From the NCBI RefSeq assembly GCF_000159135.1, contig NZ_GG667524.1:22423-62905 (forward strand): a DNA stretch of 40,483 bases. Reading direction: 5' to 3'. Under the pieces are notes generated by a model. It did no database searches. It saw only the letters and a list, made by a program, of their open reading frames with translations, and was not told the DNA's origin. The stretch's first letter is position 1; each line of letters opens with the position of its first letter. Positions 17,085 through 25,415 of this stretch are shown here, piece by piece. Source of the DNA: Corynebacterium striatum ATCC 6940 (lineage in GTDB: Bacteria; Actinomycetota; Actinomycetes; Mycobacteriales; Mycobacteriaceae). The position numbers were made by a program, and so were the translations under genes.

Positions 17085-17717
17085 ATGACTGACATCGCCC
17101 CGAAGAATGACCGACTCGTCTGGATTGACTTGGAGATGACCGGGCTCGACCCGAAGCGCCACGTCATCGTGGAGGTGGCCGCCATCATCACCGATGGCAA
17201 CCTCAACGTCATTGGTGAGGGAATCGACCTAGTGGTCCATGCCACGGAAGCGGAGCTCGCTGAAATGGATGACTTTGTCACCAACATGCACGCCAACTCC
17301 GGCCTGGATAAGGAAATCCGCGAATCCACCACCACCCTGCGGGAAGCCGAAGATGCCGTCCTGGCGCTCATCGCTGAGCACTGCAACCCTGAGCATCCCG
17401 CTCCCCTGGCAGGCAACTCCATCGCCACCGACCGCACCTTCATTCGCGCCTACATGCCACGCTTGGATGAAGCGCTGCACTACCGCATGATTGACGTTTC
17501 CACCATCAAGGAGCTCAGTCGCCGCTGGTTCCCACGCGCCTACTACAACCAGCCTGACAAGGGCATGGCGCACCGCGCGCTCCAGGACATCATCGAGTCC
17601 ATCCGAGAGTTGGACTACTACCGCCGCAGTGTGTTCCGCACCGACGAAGGCCCCTCTTCCGAGGAAGCAGCGAAACTCAAGGAGTCAACTACCGCCGATT
17701 ACCAGGCGTTTTTGTAA
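17085..17717 (+). CDS. orn: Oligoribonuclease
   Basis: Orn is a cytoplasmic 3'-5' exonuclease of the DEDDh class that degrades di- and oligoribonucleotides left by other RNases, including pGpG. The 210-residue protein has all exonuclease motifs: [10 protein letters not shown] (D15, E17), the middle [13 protein letters not shown] with its Asp, and [17 protein letters not shown] with the catalytic His and Asp. [17 protein letters not shown] is the typical segment before ExoIII. Compared with E. coli Orn (about 181 aa) it carries a C-terminal extension of roughly 25 residues rich in Glu, Lys and Ser, usual in actinobacteria. It is followed by tRNA-His. Its closeness to cmrA mirrors Rv2509-Rv2511. 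Confidence 0.95.
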   Translation: MTDIAPKNDRLVWIDLEMTGLDPKRHVIVEVAAIITDGNLNVIGEGIDLVVHATEAELAEMDDFVTNMHANSGLDKEIRESTTTLREAEDAVLALIAEHCNPEHPAPLAGNSIATDRTFIRAYMPRLDEALHYRMIDVSTIKELSRRWFPRAYYNQPDKGMAHRALQDIIESIRELDYYRRSVFRTDEGPSSEEAAKLKESTTADYQAFL

Positions 17718-17767
17718 ATCTCGCGGCGTGAGTTAATCTTATCCGTGCTGCTTTTAAGGCAGCGATG

Positions 17768-17840
17768 GTGGCTGTAGTTCAGCTGGTAGAGCACCAGGTT
17801 GTGATCCTGGGTGTCGCGGGTTCGAGCCCCGTCAGCCACC
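17768..17840 (+). tRNA. tRNA-His (anticodon GTG)
   Basis: The cloverleaf has acceptor GTGGCTG/CAGCCAC, D arm, anticodon loop TTGTGAT (anticodon GTG) and T arm GCGGG-TTCGAGC-CCCGT. G17767 supplies the extra G-1 that pairs with the discriminator C17840, the identity element of tRNA-His. CCA is not encoded. Confidence 0.95.
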
Positions 17841-17848
17841 CCGAATGA

Positions 17849-17885
17849 GACCCTAGCCTGCACTTTCGCAGACTAGGGTCTTTCT
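17849..17885 (+). terminator. Terminator after tRNA-His
   Basis: Arms GACCCTAGCCTGC (17849-17861) and GCAGACTAGGGTC (17868-17880) pair with one mismatch over 13 positions and are followed by TTTCTT. Confidence 0.85.
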
Positions 17886-17970
17886 TGATATGACGGGCTA
17901 CGATAGCCGTGAGCGACTTGCGTAATGCCCGCGCGGTGGCAGGTCTTTCTCCTTCAAAAGGTGGCGTACA

Positions 17971-18867
17971 TTGTTCAGGCTCTTTACTCACACCCCCAAC
18001 CCACTGCCCCGTTATGACAACGGCGCTGAGCGGGCTGCTGAGCAAATCATCGCGGCCTACTCCACTAGTTTTTCACTGGCCTCTCAAATGCTGAGCCCAC
18101 AAACCCGCACGGACATCCGCAATCTTTATGCCGTGGTCCGCATTGCGGATGAGATTGTCGACGGTGCCGCCGCCGCAGCTGGACTAAGCCCGCAGGAGGT
18201 CCAAGAGACCCTCGACGCATACGAGCAAGCAGTCTTGCAGACACCGCATCGCCGCTTTCATACCGACCCGATTCTGCATTCCTATGGATTGAGCGCACGC
18301 CGTTGTGGATTCAAAGACGAGCACATCCAGGCCTTCTTCGCGTCGATGCGGCGCGACCTACACCAGAGTGTTTACTCTACGACGGCCGAGCTGAATCAGT
18401 ATGTCTATGGCTCAGCTGAGGTCATCGGCTTGCTGTGCCTGGACGCGTTTCTGGTGGGCCAGCCGGTTTCCAGCGCGCAACGCCGGGAGCTCGAGGCCGG
18501 CGCCCGCCGCTTGGGCGCGGCCTTCCAAAAGGTCAACTTCCTGCGGGATTTGGGCGCGGACACCGGCCAGCTTGGTCGCTCCTACTTTCCCCAGGCCGGC
18601 TCGGCAGGCTTGTCCGCGGAGTCAAAGGATGAACTCATCACCGACATCCGCGCCGACTTAGCCGCCGCCCGCGCGGTGATGGATCAGCTGCCGCTCACGG
18701 CACGGGTGGGAGTCATCGCCGCCACAGATCTCTTCGAAGCTTTGACCAACGATATTGCTGCACTGCCCGCTCTCGCCTTGCCCACTAAGCGCGTCAGCGT
18801 CAGCATCCCGCGCAAGCTGGCCCTTCTGCTGCGGGCACCCGTGAAGTCCCTAAGGAGGACGCGTTGA
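17971..18867 (+). CDS. crtB: Phytoene synthase, crtB2-type
   Basis: CrtB condenses two geranylgeranyl diphosphates to phytoene, the first committed carotenoid step. The 298-residue protein has AYSTSFSLASQML near the start and the two Asp-rich motifs that bind the diphosphate-Mg ions: LYAVVRIADEIVD and FLRDLGADTGQLGRSYFP. YGSAEVIGLLCL is also typical. The only start in reach is TTG 17971, supported by AAAGGTGG 6 nt upstream; no ATG or GTG occurs near the N terminus. A candidate -10 box TACGAT is at 17899-17904. It overlaps crtI (TGATG) and so is translationally coupled. From memory, C. glutamicum carries a second locus of this kind (crtB2-crtI2) apart from its decaprenoxanthin cluster; no crtE or crtY/crtEb gene is in this window. 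Confidence 0.92.
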   Translation: MFRLFTHTPNPLPRYDNGAERAAEQIIAAYSTSFSLASQMLSPQTRTDIRNLYAVVRIADEIVDGAAAAAGLSPQEVQETLDAYEQAVLQTPHRRFHTDPILHSYGLSARRCGFKDEHIQAFFASMRRDLHQSVYSTTAELNQYVYGSAEVIGLLCLDAFLVGQPVSSAQRRELEAGARRLGAAFQKVNFLRDLGADTGQLGRSYFPQAGSAGLSAESKDELITDIRADLAAARAVMDQLPLTARVGVIAATDLFEALTNDIAALPALALPTKRVSVSIPRKLALLLRAPVKSLRRTR

Positions 18868-20459
18868 TGAAAACCTTTAGGCGTGGCGCTGTGGCTAAAC
18901 AGCCAGAGTCCGTCATCGTGATTGGTGCTGGCATTGCAGGGCTTGCAACTGCGGCTTTGCTCGCTCGCGACGGCAAGCAGGTTACGGTGGTGGACAAACT
19001 CGAAGAGGTCGGTGGGCGCGCAGGTTCGCTGTCTGCAGAGGGCTTCCGCTGGGATACCGGCCCGTCGTGGTACCTGATGCCGGAGGCCTTCGATCACTTC
19101 TTTGAGCTGTGCGGTACCTCGACTGCGGAGGAGCTTTCGCTGGTTGACCTCACGCCCGCCTACCGCGTCTATGACGACTCGGGCCAGTTCATCGACGTCG
19201 AGACCGGCGTGGATAAGGTGGCCACGCTCTTCGAGTCCATCGAGCCCGGCGCGGGCCAGCGCGTAAGGGACTATCTGGACCAGGCCACGGACGTCTACAA
19301 CGTGGCCCTTGAGTGCTTCCTGTACACCACATTTAGTGATCCCCGCGAGCTCCTCGCGCCAACTGTTCGCTCCCGTTTAGGAACTTTGGCTCAGCTACTC
19401 ACCCGCACCTTAGATAAGCACGTGGCGGCGTCTTTCCGGGATTACCGCCTACGCCAGGTGCTCAGTTACCCGGCGGTCTTTCTTTCTAGCGAGCCTTCCG
19501 CAGCACCGGCAATATACTCGCTAATGAGCCACACTGATCTGGTTGAAGGCGTGCGCTATCCGCTCGGCGGCTTCAGTGCGGTGGTCGAGGCTATAGCGCG
19601 GCAGGCCCGCAATGCTGGCGTTACCTTCTTGCTGGGAACGGAGGTCACGGGAATCCTCACCGACGATTCGGCCCGCGCAACAGGTGTCCGGATCATGACT
19701 TCCGCAGGCTCCCAAGAGCTGCTTGCCGACGCCGTCGTCTCCGCCGCCGATCTACACCACACCGAAACCTCGCTGCTGCCTGCGCATCTGCGTTCCTACT
19801 CAGCGAAGTACTTTGCGGGGCGCGATGCTGGTTTGGGCACGGTCTTGGTACTGCTGGGCGTAAAGGGTGAGCTGCCGCAGTTGGCGCACCACACGCTGCT
19901 GTTCAGTAAGGACTGGGAGCCTGATTTCCGTGCGGTCTACCACGGCCCAGAGCCCACGCGTGTGCTGGATGCTTCGCATTCCATCTATATTTCTAAGACC
20001 TCCGCCACCGATCCGGCGGTGGCGCCGGTCGGCCACGAGAACCTATTCGTGCTGGTTCCGGTCCCCGCGGACACCGCGTTGGGCCACGGCGATGCCTACG
20101 GCGCTCACCCGTCTGCTCGCGTGGAAGCCATTGCCGATGCCGCCATCGCACAAATCGGCCGCTGGGCTGGCATCGACGACTTCGCCTCTCGCATCGTCGT
20201 GCGCCACACCCTCGGGCCGGCCGACTTTGCGGAGCGCTACCACGCCTGGCGCGGCGGCTCGATTGGCCCAGCGCACACTCTGGCGCAGTCGGCCTTTTTC
20301 CGCGGCAAAAATGTCTCCTCCAAGGTCAAAGGCCTCTACTATGCCGGCGCCACGACCGTTCCTGGCGTTGGCGTACCTATGTGTCTTATCTCCGCAGAGA
20401 ACATTCTCAAGCGAATGCACGGCGACACCACGGCTGCGCCGCTCGCGCATCTTCATTAG
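18867..20459 (+). CDS. crtI: Phytoene desaturase
   Basis: CrtI is an FAD enzyme that introduces the conjugated double bonds into phytoene, giving lycopene-type products. The protein (530 residues from ATG 18867) begins with the dinucleotide-binding fold VIVIGAGIAGLATAALLARDG, and VVDKLEEVGGRAGS with the glutathione-reductase-like continuation. GFRWDTGPSWYLMPEAFDHFF and YPLGGFSAVVEAIARQA are CrtI signatures. The C terminus has the carotenoid desaturase motif region GLYYAGATTVPGVGVPMCLISAENI. AAGGAGG lies 8 nt before ATG 18867, which overlaps the crtB TGA; the TTG one codon upstream is less likely. The gene is intact here, whereas I recall crtI2 being split in C. glutamicum. The last ORF of the pair is followed by a large inverted repeat. 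Confidence 0.93.
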   Translation: MKTFRRGAVAKQPESVIVIGAGIAGLATAALLARDGKQVTVVDKLEEVGGRAGSLSAEGFRWDTGPSWYLMPEAFDHFFELCGTSTAEELSLVDLTPAYRVYDDSGQFIDVETGVDKVATLFESIEPGAGQRVRDYLDQATDVYNVALECFLYTTFSDPRELLAPTVRSRLGTLAQLLTRTLDKHVAASFRDYRLRQVLSYPAVFLSSEPSAAPAIYSLMSHTDLVEGVRYPLGGFSAVVEAIARQARNAGVTFLLGTEVTGILTDDSARATGVRIMTSAGSQELLADAVVSAADLHHTETSLLPAHLRSYSAKYFAGRDAGLGTVLVLLGVKGELPQLAHHTLLFSKDWEPDFRAVYHGPEPTRVLDASHSIYISKTSATDPAVAPVGHENLFVLVPVPADTALGHGDAYGAHPSARVEAIADAAIAQIGRWAGIDDFASRIVVRHTLGPADFAERYHAWRGGSIGPAHTLAQSAFFRGKNVSSKVKGLYYAGATTVPGVGVPMCLISAENILKRMHGDTTAAPLAHLH

Positions 20460-20478
20460 GCCTCTTTTTCGGCGGTGC

Positions 20479-20544
20479 GTGCATTCGAACCATCTTTCTG
20501 CCCCTACGAAACCCGCTCAGCCGCACTAGATGGTTCGAATGCAC
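20479..20544. repeat. 17-bp perfect inverted repeat between convergent genes
   Basis: The arms GTGCATTCGAACCATCT (20479-20495) and its exact reverse complement (20528-20544) flank a 32-nt loop. Each contains GGTTCGAAT, similar to a tRNA T arm. It lies between crtI (+) and the LLM pseudogene (-). It may be a bidirectional terminator, but the long loop and lack of a T-run would be unusual; a small mobile-element footprint is an alternative. Confidence 0.75.
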
Positions 20545-20551
20545 ACGAGCG

Positions 20552-21341
20552 CTAGCGAATGAACAAGTCCAGCCCGGCGAGCAGCTCCTCTGAATGCGCT
20601 CTGCCCTCGCGGTCGGGCATATCGCCGGTGACTAAGAACTCCTCGACGCCGAGTTTCTCTGCGATGTCGGCAAGCTTGGCTTCCACCGCAGCGGGAGTAC
20701 CGTAGACCGTATTGGCAAGCGTCTGCTCGAGGCGTTCGCGTTGTTGGCCGGTTAATCCTTTCAAGTCGGGATCTGGGTCGAGTGCACCAAACACGCCGGT
20801 GCTTCGGGAAAGCACCTGGGCATAGGCCTCGGGAAGGAGAAGGCGCCGGGCATAGGCCTCGTCTTCGGCCACCGCAATGTTGAGTGAGGAAATGACCACC
20901 GGCGAGGTGCCTTGGAAGTTCTCCCGATAAACCCGTGCAGCCTCAACCTGCGTCTCGGCTGGGCCGCCAAGGATGACGCCCAAGCCCAGCTTGGCCGCAG
21001 AAAGCGCAGAGCGGAAACCGGCCAAGACAAAAAGCGGCGGCCCAGCATGGGGCCGGAGGGTGATGGGGGCGTCGCCAAGCAAGAAATTGCGTACTTGGGC
21101 GAGGTCGGAATCGAAGCGTTGCTTGGCCTCCACGGTCTGCCGCAACGCCTCGCGTACTGGTTTAGTAAACCCCACCGAAGAGCCCAAGCCGATAATGATG
21201 CGCCCTGGATACAGCGACTCCAACATCGCGGCCTGCTCCGCGATGATCAATGGCGGGTGATTCGGCACCATAATGCCCGCCGTGCCAACCTGAATCCGCG
21301 CGGTCCAAAACAGAAAAGCGCATGTCCACCACTGTAGCCAT
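20552..21341 (-). pseudogene. LLM-class flavin oxidoreductase, internally deleted
   Basis: The C-terminal two-thirds of a luciferase-like monooxygenase are intact: TARIQVGTAGIMVPNHPPL, IIAEQAAMLESLYPGRIIIGLG, LFVLAGFRSALSAAKLGLG, SLNIAVAEDEAYARRLL and LGVEEFLVTGDMPDREGR. The N terminus is found just upstream in another frame: ATG 21341 (or 21323) reads VVDMRFSVLDRA, the usual start of this family. The two pieces meet at GGACCGCGCGG near 21308, so about 70 codons covering the first strands and the AEHH-type motif have been lost together with the frame. The remaining frame is open further upstream into the L,D-transpeptidase gene, but that part is only the antiphase of that gene. Function is very probably lost. 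Members use FMN/F420 on varied substrates. Confidence 0.8.
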
Positions 21342-21368
21342 GCGCCCCGTTTCGAAGTGAAACTTATT

Positions 21369-22592
21369 CTAAGCGTTTGCGTTTGTATTGCCCTTGGACC
21401 ACGTCTCCCAGTCCATGTTCCAGTCGCCGAGGCCATCAAACGCACTGAGTTGCTCGCCGCCGGTGTTGAACACGCGCACGATGTCGCCACGCTTAACCAC
21501 CGACTGGAACCACTGCGCAGCCTCTGGAGAGACGTTGATGCAACCGTGGGACTGGTTGTAGACGCCCTGGGCACCAATGGACCATGGAGCCGAGTGGACG
21601 TAAATTCCGGAGTAAGACATCTGGGTCGCGTAGTTAACGTTCGTGCGGTAACCACCTGCATCCAGTGCTAGACCATATGTAGTGGAATCCATGACGAGGG
21701 ACTCGTACTCATCACCAATGATGTAGCGGCCGTTCGGCGTATCCCACATACCGTCAGTGCCCAAGGAAACTGGGATAGAACGCAGCAACTGACCGTTCTT
21801 GAAGACCTGCATGGTCTTAGTGGCGTTATCGACTAAGGAAATTACGCGGTCCCCAATAGTGAAGTTCGTGGAAGAGTCCTCGCCACCGTAAATACCGCCA
21901 CCGAGATTCTTGCCGTAGAGATCAACGTTAACCTCTACCTTGGTACCAGGCTCCCAGTACTCCTTCGGACGCCAGCGAACTTCCTGGTTATTGATCCAGT
22001 AGAAAGCGCCCTCAACCTCAGGGGTGGTCTTGACGGTGATAGCTTCCTCGGCGGCCTTGCGGTCAGTGACATAGTTGCCAAAGCGAACACCAATAACCTG
22101 TCCAACGCCTACTTCGGCGCCGGGGATCGGCGACAAAGCGACCTCAGAAACACCCGCTGCCTGTGGGGTAGCGAAAGTTACGGTCTTCTTGTTTCCGTCA
22201 ACGTCTTCTGCCTGGATTGTGTAGGTGTGATTGTATCCAAGGACCTCATCGGTGGACCAGGTCTTAGAGTCGGCGGACAGCTTTTCTGCGACTTCGACGC
22301 CAAGCTCGTTCGTCATAGTAACCGTCTTCATTTTGCCTTCGGTCTTTACCGTAATGGTTTCGGAAGGATCGACGTCGGTCGCACCGTCCTTAACGGAGAC
22401 TTCAAGTCCCTTCTTCTTAGCGGCGGCAGAGCTTTCTGCAGCAGCATCATTTCCCGCGGCGGCAGCTGCGGACTGCTCGGAGCTCTTATCTTGAGCTGTG
22501 GAATCAATGGTGCAAGCTGCGGCAACAGTCGCAGTCAAAGCAACGGCGGTGACTGCGATAACACGACGGGCAAGAGGTAGGGGATTAATCAC
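21369..22592 (-). CDS. L,D-transpeptidase lipoprotein (YkuD domain)
   Basis: The enzyme forms 3-3 crosslinks in peptidoglycan outside the membrane and is of the LdtMt2 type. From GTG 22592 (AAAAGGG 5 nt upstream) the 407-residue protein starts [19 protein letters not shown] with a lipobox ATVAAAC (lipid-modified Cys27). An Ala/Ser/Lys-rich linker (30-65) is followed by two Ig-like beta domains (about 65-235: [38 protein letters not shown]). The YkuD catalytic domain (about 240-370) contains [29 protein letters not shown] and the active-site motif [10 protein letters not shown] with Cys about 351. The frame is open to 22673, but the lipoprotein signal fixes the start near 22592. A Trp-rich C-terminal tail (DWNMDWETW) resembles the one in mycobacterial Ldts. 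Confidence 0.93.
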   Translation of the reverse strand: MINPLPLARRVIAVTAVALTATVAAACTIDSTAQDKSSEQSAAAAAGNDAAAESSAAAKKKGLEVSVKDGATDVDPSETITVKTEGKMKTVTMTNELGVEVAEKLSADSKTWSTDEVLGYNHTYTIQAEDVDGNKKTVTFATPQAAGVSEVALSPIPGAEVGVGQVIGVRFGNYVTDRKAAEEAITVKTTPEVEGAFYWINNQEVRWRPKEYWEPGTKVEVNVDLYGKNLGGGIYGGEDSSTNFTIGDRVISLVDNATKTMQVFKNGQLLRSIPVSLGTDGMWDTPNGRYIIGDEYESLVMDSTTYGLALDAGGYRTNVNYATQMSYSGIYVHSAPWSIGAQGVYNQSHGCINVSPEAAQWFQSVVKRGDIVRVFNTGGEQLSAFDGLGDWNMDWETWSKGNTNANA

Positions 22593-22854
22593 GGGAGCCC
22601 TTTTATAAAGCACAGAGGAGTCGGTTAAGAATTTCTCAATCAGCCTATAACGAGCTTCTTTAAAACACCACACGGCGCTTCACGTGTTAACCAATTGTTA
22701 TCTGCTCGGCACCCCCTCCCATGCGCAAGCAAAGCAAAACGCCAAAACGGCCACGAAAACCATGAGTGACCTGCCGATTTTACAGTTTTCCAACAAGAGT
22801 GTTAAAGTTACTTCTCGTTGCACGGCAGGCAAACAAGCCAGCCGGACAACACAT

Positions 22855-22927
<73 letters not shown>

Positions 22928-22933
22928 CAATAG

Positions 22934-22978
22934 AAAGTCTCGCAGCTTCATTCCCAAGAATGAGGTTGCGAGTCTTTT
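22934..22978 (+). terminator. Terminator after tRNA-Lys
   Basis: A long imperfect stem (AGTCTCGCAGCTTCATTC with GAATGAGGTTGCGAGTCT, mostly wobble mismatches) with loop CCAA is followed by TTTTAGTTTTG. Confidence 0.8.
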
Positions 22979-23069
22979 AGTTTTGCGAGAGGCCCCAGGA
23001 TCTGCATAACTGACAACGAAGGGGGCGCCGGCGTAGCTTTCCGACGCCCCGTTGGCAACTACGCAGGTT

Positions 23070-24347
23070 CTAAATCTGCTCGCCCGCGATTTGGTAGTCC
23101 TCCGGGTCGCCCACAGGTACCTCGGTGCCGTCGGACATCTTGAGGTCCTCAAGCTCCTGGTCTGGGTCGACCAGCTCGATGTCGAAGCCCGACTCGCGAA
23201 TTCGGCGCAGCCCCTCCTTGAGCATCCTACGACCCATCTTGTTCGTCGCGGTCACGTTGGACAACTCCAAGACCACCTTGTCCGCGCTCAAGTCATAGCG
23301 CTCCAACTCGTGCAGGACCGTCTCAGCCGCGTTGAAGTTGAGAACACCCTGGAGATAGATGACCGTAGCGTCGCCGTCGTCAATAATGTGGCGAATCGGC
23401 TGGACACCGTAGCGCTCCTCCGTTGACATCAGGTGCAAGCCCATGTCCTTAGATAAGAGCTTGAAAGCTTCCACGCCACGGACAGAATTGCCTTCCTCGT
23501 TCAGACGCGGCGAGAAGGTAGCAACACCCAGCTGCCCCGGCAGCGTTCCGAGCAAGCCGCCGGCCACACCGGACTTCGCCGGAATACCTACCTCGGCCAT
23601 CCAGCGGCCGGCACCGTCATACATTCCGGCCGAGCTCATCAGCGCCAGAGTTAGCCGGCAGACATCGGCGTCCAGAATCTTGTCATTCGTTACTGGCTGG
23701 CGGCCACCATTAGCCAAGGTCGCCGACATCACCGCCAGGTCCTTCACCGTCACTCGAATAGAGCACTGTTTGGTATAAGTAAGCACGGCGTCGTGCGCTT
23801 CGTCCTTAATAATGTCGTAGTTGCGCAGCATGTGCGCCAAAGAGAGGTTGCGATCCGCGTGGTCTAGCTCCGAGCTGAACGCGCTCTCATCGATCTCTAG
23901 CTCGCGTCCCGCCAGGCGCGACATATAGGTAAGGATGCGCTCCACGCGTTCCTCAACCCCGGAGTCAACGCCATTGATGAGCTGGGTAACCGCAATTGCA
24001 CCAGCATTGATCATTGGGTTGACCGGACGGTGGTCATCGCGGTTGAGGGAGAGCTCGTTGAACGCTTCGCCGGAAGGCTCCATTCCGACGATTTCACGCA
24101 CTGCGTCCAACCCCAGTTCCTGCAGCGCCAAGGCGTAGACAAAAGGCTTGGACAAAGACTGCATGGTGAACTCGACGTCCGCGTCACCCGCCGAATACAC
24201 GTGGCCCGTGGTGGTGCACAGCGCGGCGCCCAGGTACTCCGGTTCCGCAGCCGCGACCTCTGGGATGTAGTCAGCTACCTTTCCACCGTCCTTATCACGG
24301 ACACTGTCGAGGATTTCCTGCAAATAAAATGGGATTGGTGTTTTCAT
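23070..24347 (-). CDS. glsA: Glutaminase fused to a C-terminal STAS domain
   Basis: The first 300 residues form a serine-dependent glutaminase (beta-lactamase-like fold) that hydrolyses glutamine to glutamate and ammonia. Motifs include YIPEVAAAEPEYLGAALCT, the catalytic S-x-x-K in FTMQSLSKPFVYAL (S64, K67), NRDDHRPVNPMINAGAIAV and GIPAKSGVAGGLLGTLPG. Residues about 310-410 add a STAS domain: RHIIDDGDATVIYLQGVLNF, VVLELSNVTATNKMGRRMLKEG, DIELVDPD. E. coli-type glutaminases have about 310 residues, so this is the long form. STAS domains usually bind nucleotides or partner proteins, and the segment SNVTATNKMG resembles the conserved loop of anti-sigma antagonists but with Thr/Asn in place of the usual phospho-Ser. 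It is divergent from pncA, 35 bp apart. Confidence 0.92.
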   Translation of the reverse strand: MKTPIPFYLQEILDSVRDKDGGKVADYIPEVAAAEPEYLGAALCTTTGHVYSAGDADVEFTMQSLSKPFVYALALQELGLDAVREIVGMEPSGEAFNELSLNRDDHRPVNPMINAGAIAVTQLINGVDSGVEERVERILTYMSRLAGRELEIDESAFSSELDHADRNLSLAHMLRNYDIIKDEAHDAVLTYTKQCSIRVTVKDLAVMSATLANGGRQPVTNDKILDADVCRLTLALMSSAGMYDGAGRWMAEVGIPAKSGVAGGLLGTLPGQLGVATFSPRLNEEGNSVRGVEAFKLLSKDMGLHLMSTEERYGVQPIRHIIDDGDATVIYLQGVLNFNAAETVLHELERYDLSADKVVLELSNVTATNKMGRRMLKEGLRRIRESGFDIELVDPDQELEDLKMSDGTEVPVGDPEDYQIAGEQI

Positions 24348-24369
24348 CTCCGCCCAGCTTACGGATGAC

Positions 24370-24375
24370 TATGAT
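24370..24375 (+). promoter_or_regulatory. -10 element for leaderless pncA
   Basis: TATGAT lies 7 nt before the pncA ATG at 24383, inside the 35-bp gap to the divergent glutaminase start. Confidence 0.5.
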
Positions 24376-24382
24376 TGCCCGC

Positions 24383-24937
24383 ATGAACAGAACTCTTGTC
24401 ATTGTGGACGTGCAAAACGACTTTTGTCCTGGCGGCTCCCTCGCGACGGATCGTGGAAACGAGGTAGCGCGCGACGTCGCCAAGCTGGTGCGCACCCAGG
24501 ATTATGACTTCATTGTTGCTACGCAGGACTGGCACATCGACCCCAAGGGGCACTTCTCTGAAGACCCGGACTTCGTGGACACGTGGCCGGTGCACTGCGT
24601 CGCTGACACGGAGGGCGCGGCCATGCACGCCGCGCTTGCCGACGCTCCCATCGACACCTTCTTCCACAAAGGTGCCTACACCGCAGCTTATTCCGGGTTT
24701 GAGGCCGAGTGCGTCGACGATGGTGCAACCCTGGCGGAGTGGCTGCGCGAGCGTGAGGTAAGCGAGCTCGACATCGTTGGCATCGCCACCGATCACTGTG
24801 TGCGCGCCACCGCGATCGACGCGTTACGGGAAGGCTTCACCGTCAACGTCTTGGAGAGCTACTGCTCTCCAGTCAGTGAAGAGCGCGCAAAAAAGACCTT
24901 TGCCGAACTGCGCGAGGCAGGGGCAAAGGTCGTCTAA
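24383..24937 (+). CDS. pncA: Nicotinamidase / pyrazinamidase
   Basis: PncA deaminates nicotinamide to nicotinic acid for NAD salvage and is the enzyme that activates pyrazinamide in mycobacteria. From ATG 24383 the protein has 184 residues, close to M. tuberculosis PncA (186). The catalytic triad is at the matching positions: D9 (VIVDVQNDF), K96 (FFHKGAY) and C139 (IATDHCVRAT). Metal ligands D49, H51, H57 and H71 are present (TQDWHIDPKGHF, WPVHCV). The cis-peptide motif GIATDHC is intact, so it should be active. An upstream extension to 24329 is open but starts inside the glsA region and is not needed. The TATGAT box 7 nt before ATG supports the chosen start. Confidence 0.95.
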   Translation: MNRTLVIVDVQNDFCPGGSLATDRGNEVARDVAKLVRTQDYDFIVATQDWHIDPKGHFSEDPDFVDTWPVHCVADTEGAAMHAALADAPIDTFFHKGAYTAAYSGFEAECVDDGATLAEWLREREVSELDIVGIATDHCVRATAIDALREGFTVNVLESYCSPVSEERAKKTFAELREAGAKVV

Positions 24938-24965
24938 GGCGGGGGGGCAAAAATGCCGCGTCGAA

Positions 24966-25244
24966 TTAGCGGCGCTCAGCGAGCAGGCGCTGCAGCTCCT
25001 TGATGTCGTTCTTGCGACGGTTGGAGCGGAAGACTGCTAGTGCTACGAGGCCGACTACAGCTGCGCCAACGCCGGCGAGTGCCATCTGAACGTTGCGATC
25101 CTGCAGCTTCTCGGTTGCGGCGCCCTTTGCGTCATCGACCAAGTTCTTTGGCTTGCTGCGGTCAGCGAGCTCGTCGAGGGTGCTAGCCAGCTGGCGGCGG
25201 GTGCGCTCGATGTCGCGCTGAATGTCATTAATATCGCGTGCCAC
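24966..25244 (-). CDS. DUF3618 membrane protein (Rv2520c-like)
   Basis: The 92-residue protein has the DUF3618 pattern: RDINDIQRDIERTRRQLASTLDELADR at the N terminus, an amphipathic helix likely to form a coiled coil, then a Pro/Lys segment (SKPKNLVDDAKG) and one membrane helix (about 53-72, ALAGVGAAVVGLVALAVF) followed by a basic tail (RSNRRKND). The N terminus should face the cytoplasm. The function is unknown; homologues sit next to bcp in mycobacteria (Rv2520c-Rv2521, from memory), as here. It is convergent with pncA and divergent from bcp. Confidence 0.85.
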   Translation of the reverse strand: MARDINDIQRDIERTRRQLASTLDELADRSKPKNLVDDAKGAATEKLQDRNVQMALAGVGAAVVGLVALAVFRSNRRKNDIKELQRLLAERR

Positions 25245-25402
25245 GTTGTAACTCCTGAATTCGTAATTTCGCTTTATAGGCCTTTTGGCTCAGCTTCCAC
25301 CGAGTCAGTCAAGGGACCAGTCTACAGGCATCGACGCAATACGTGCACGCGGGGATACCGGCACCTGCGCCTAGGATGGCCCAGACCATCACGAGGGCAC
25401 GG

Positions 25403-25408
25403 TATGGT
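25403..25408 (+). promoter_or_regulatory. -10 element for leaderless bcp
   Basis: TATGGT ends 7 nt before ATG 25416. The ATG-like triplet inside it (25404) is the alternative upstream start and is rejected for this reason. Confidence 0.5.
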
Positions 25409-25415
25409 TAAAGGC

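Noticed and set aside
17909..18094. Short GTG-started frame just after the TACGAT box upstream of crtB
   Set aside because: It overlaps crtB out of frame and has no similarity to anything; the TACGAT box is better read as the crtB promoter.
21342..21661. N-terminal part of an apparent 369-aa LLM protein
   Set aside because: It is the antiphase reading of the L,D-transpeptidase gene; the true LLM start is in another frame at 21341 or 21323.
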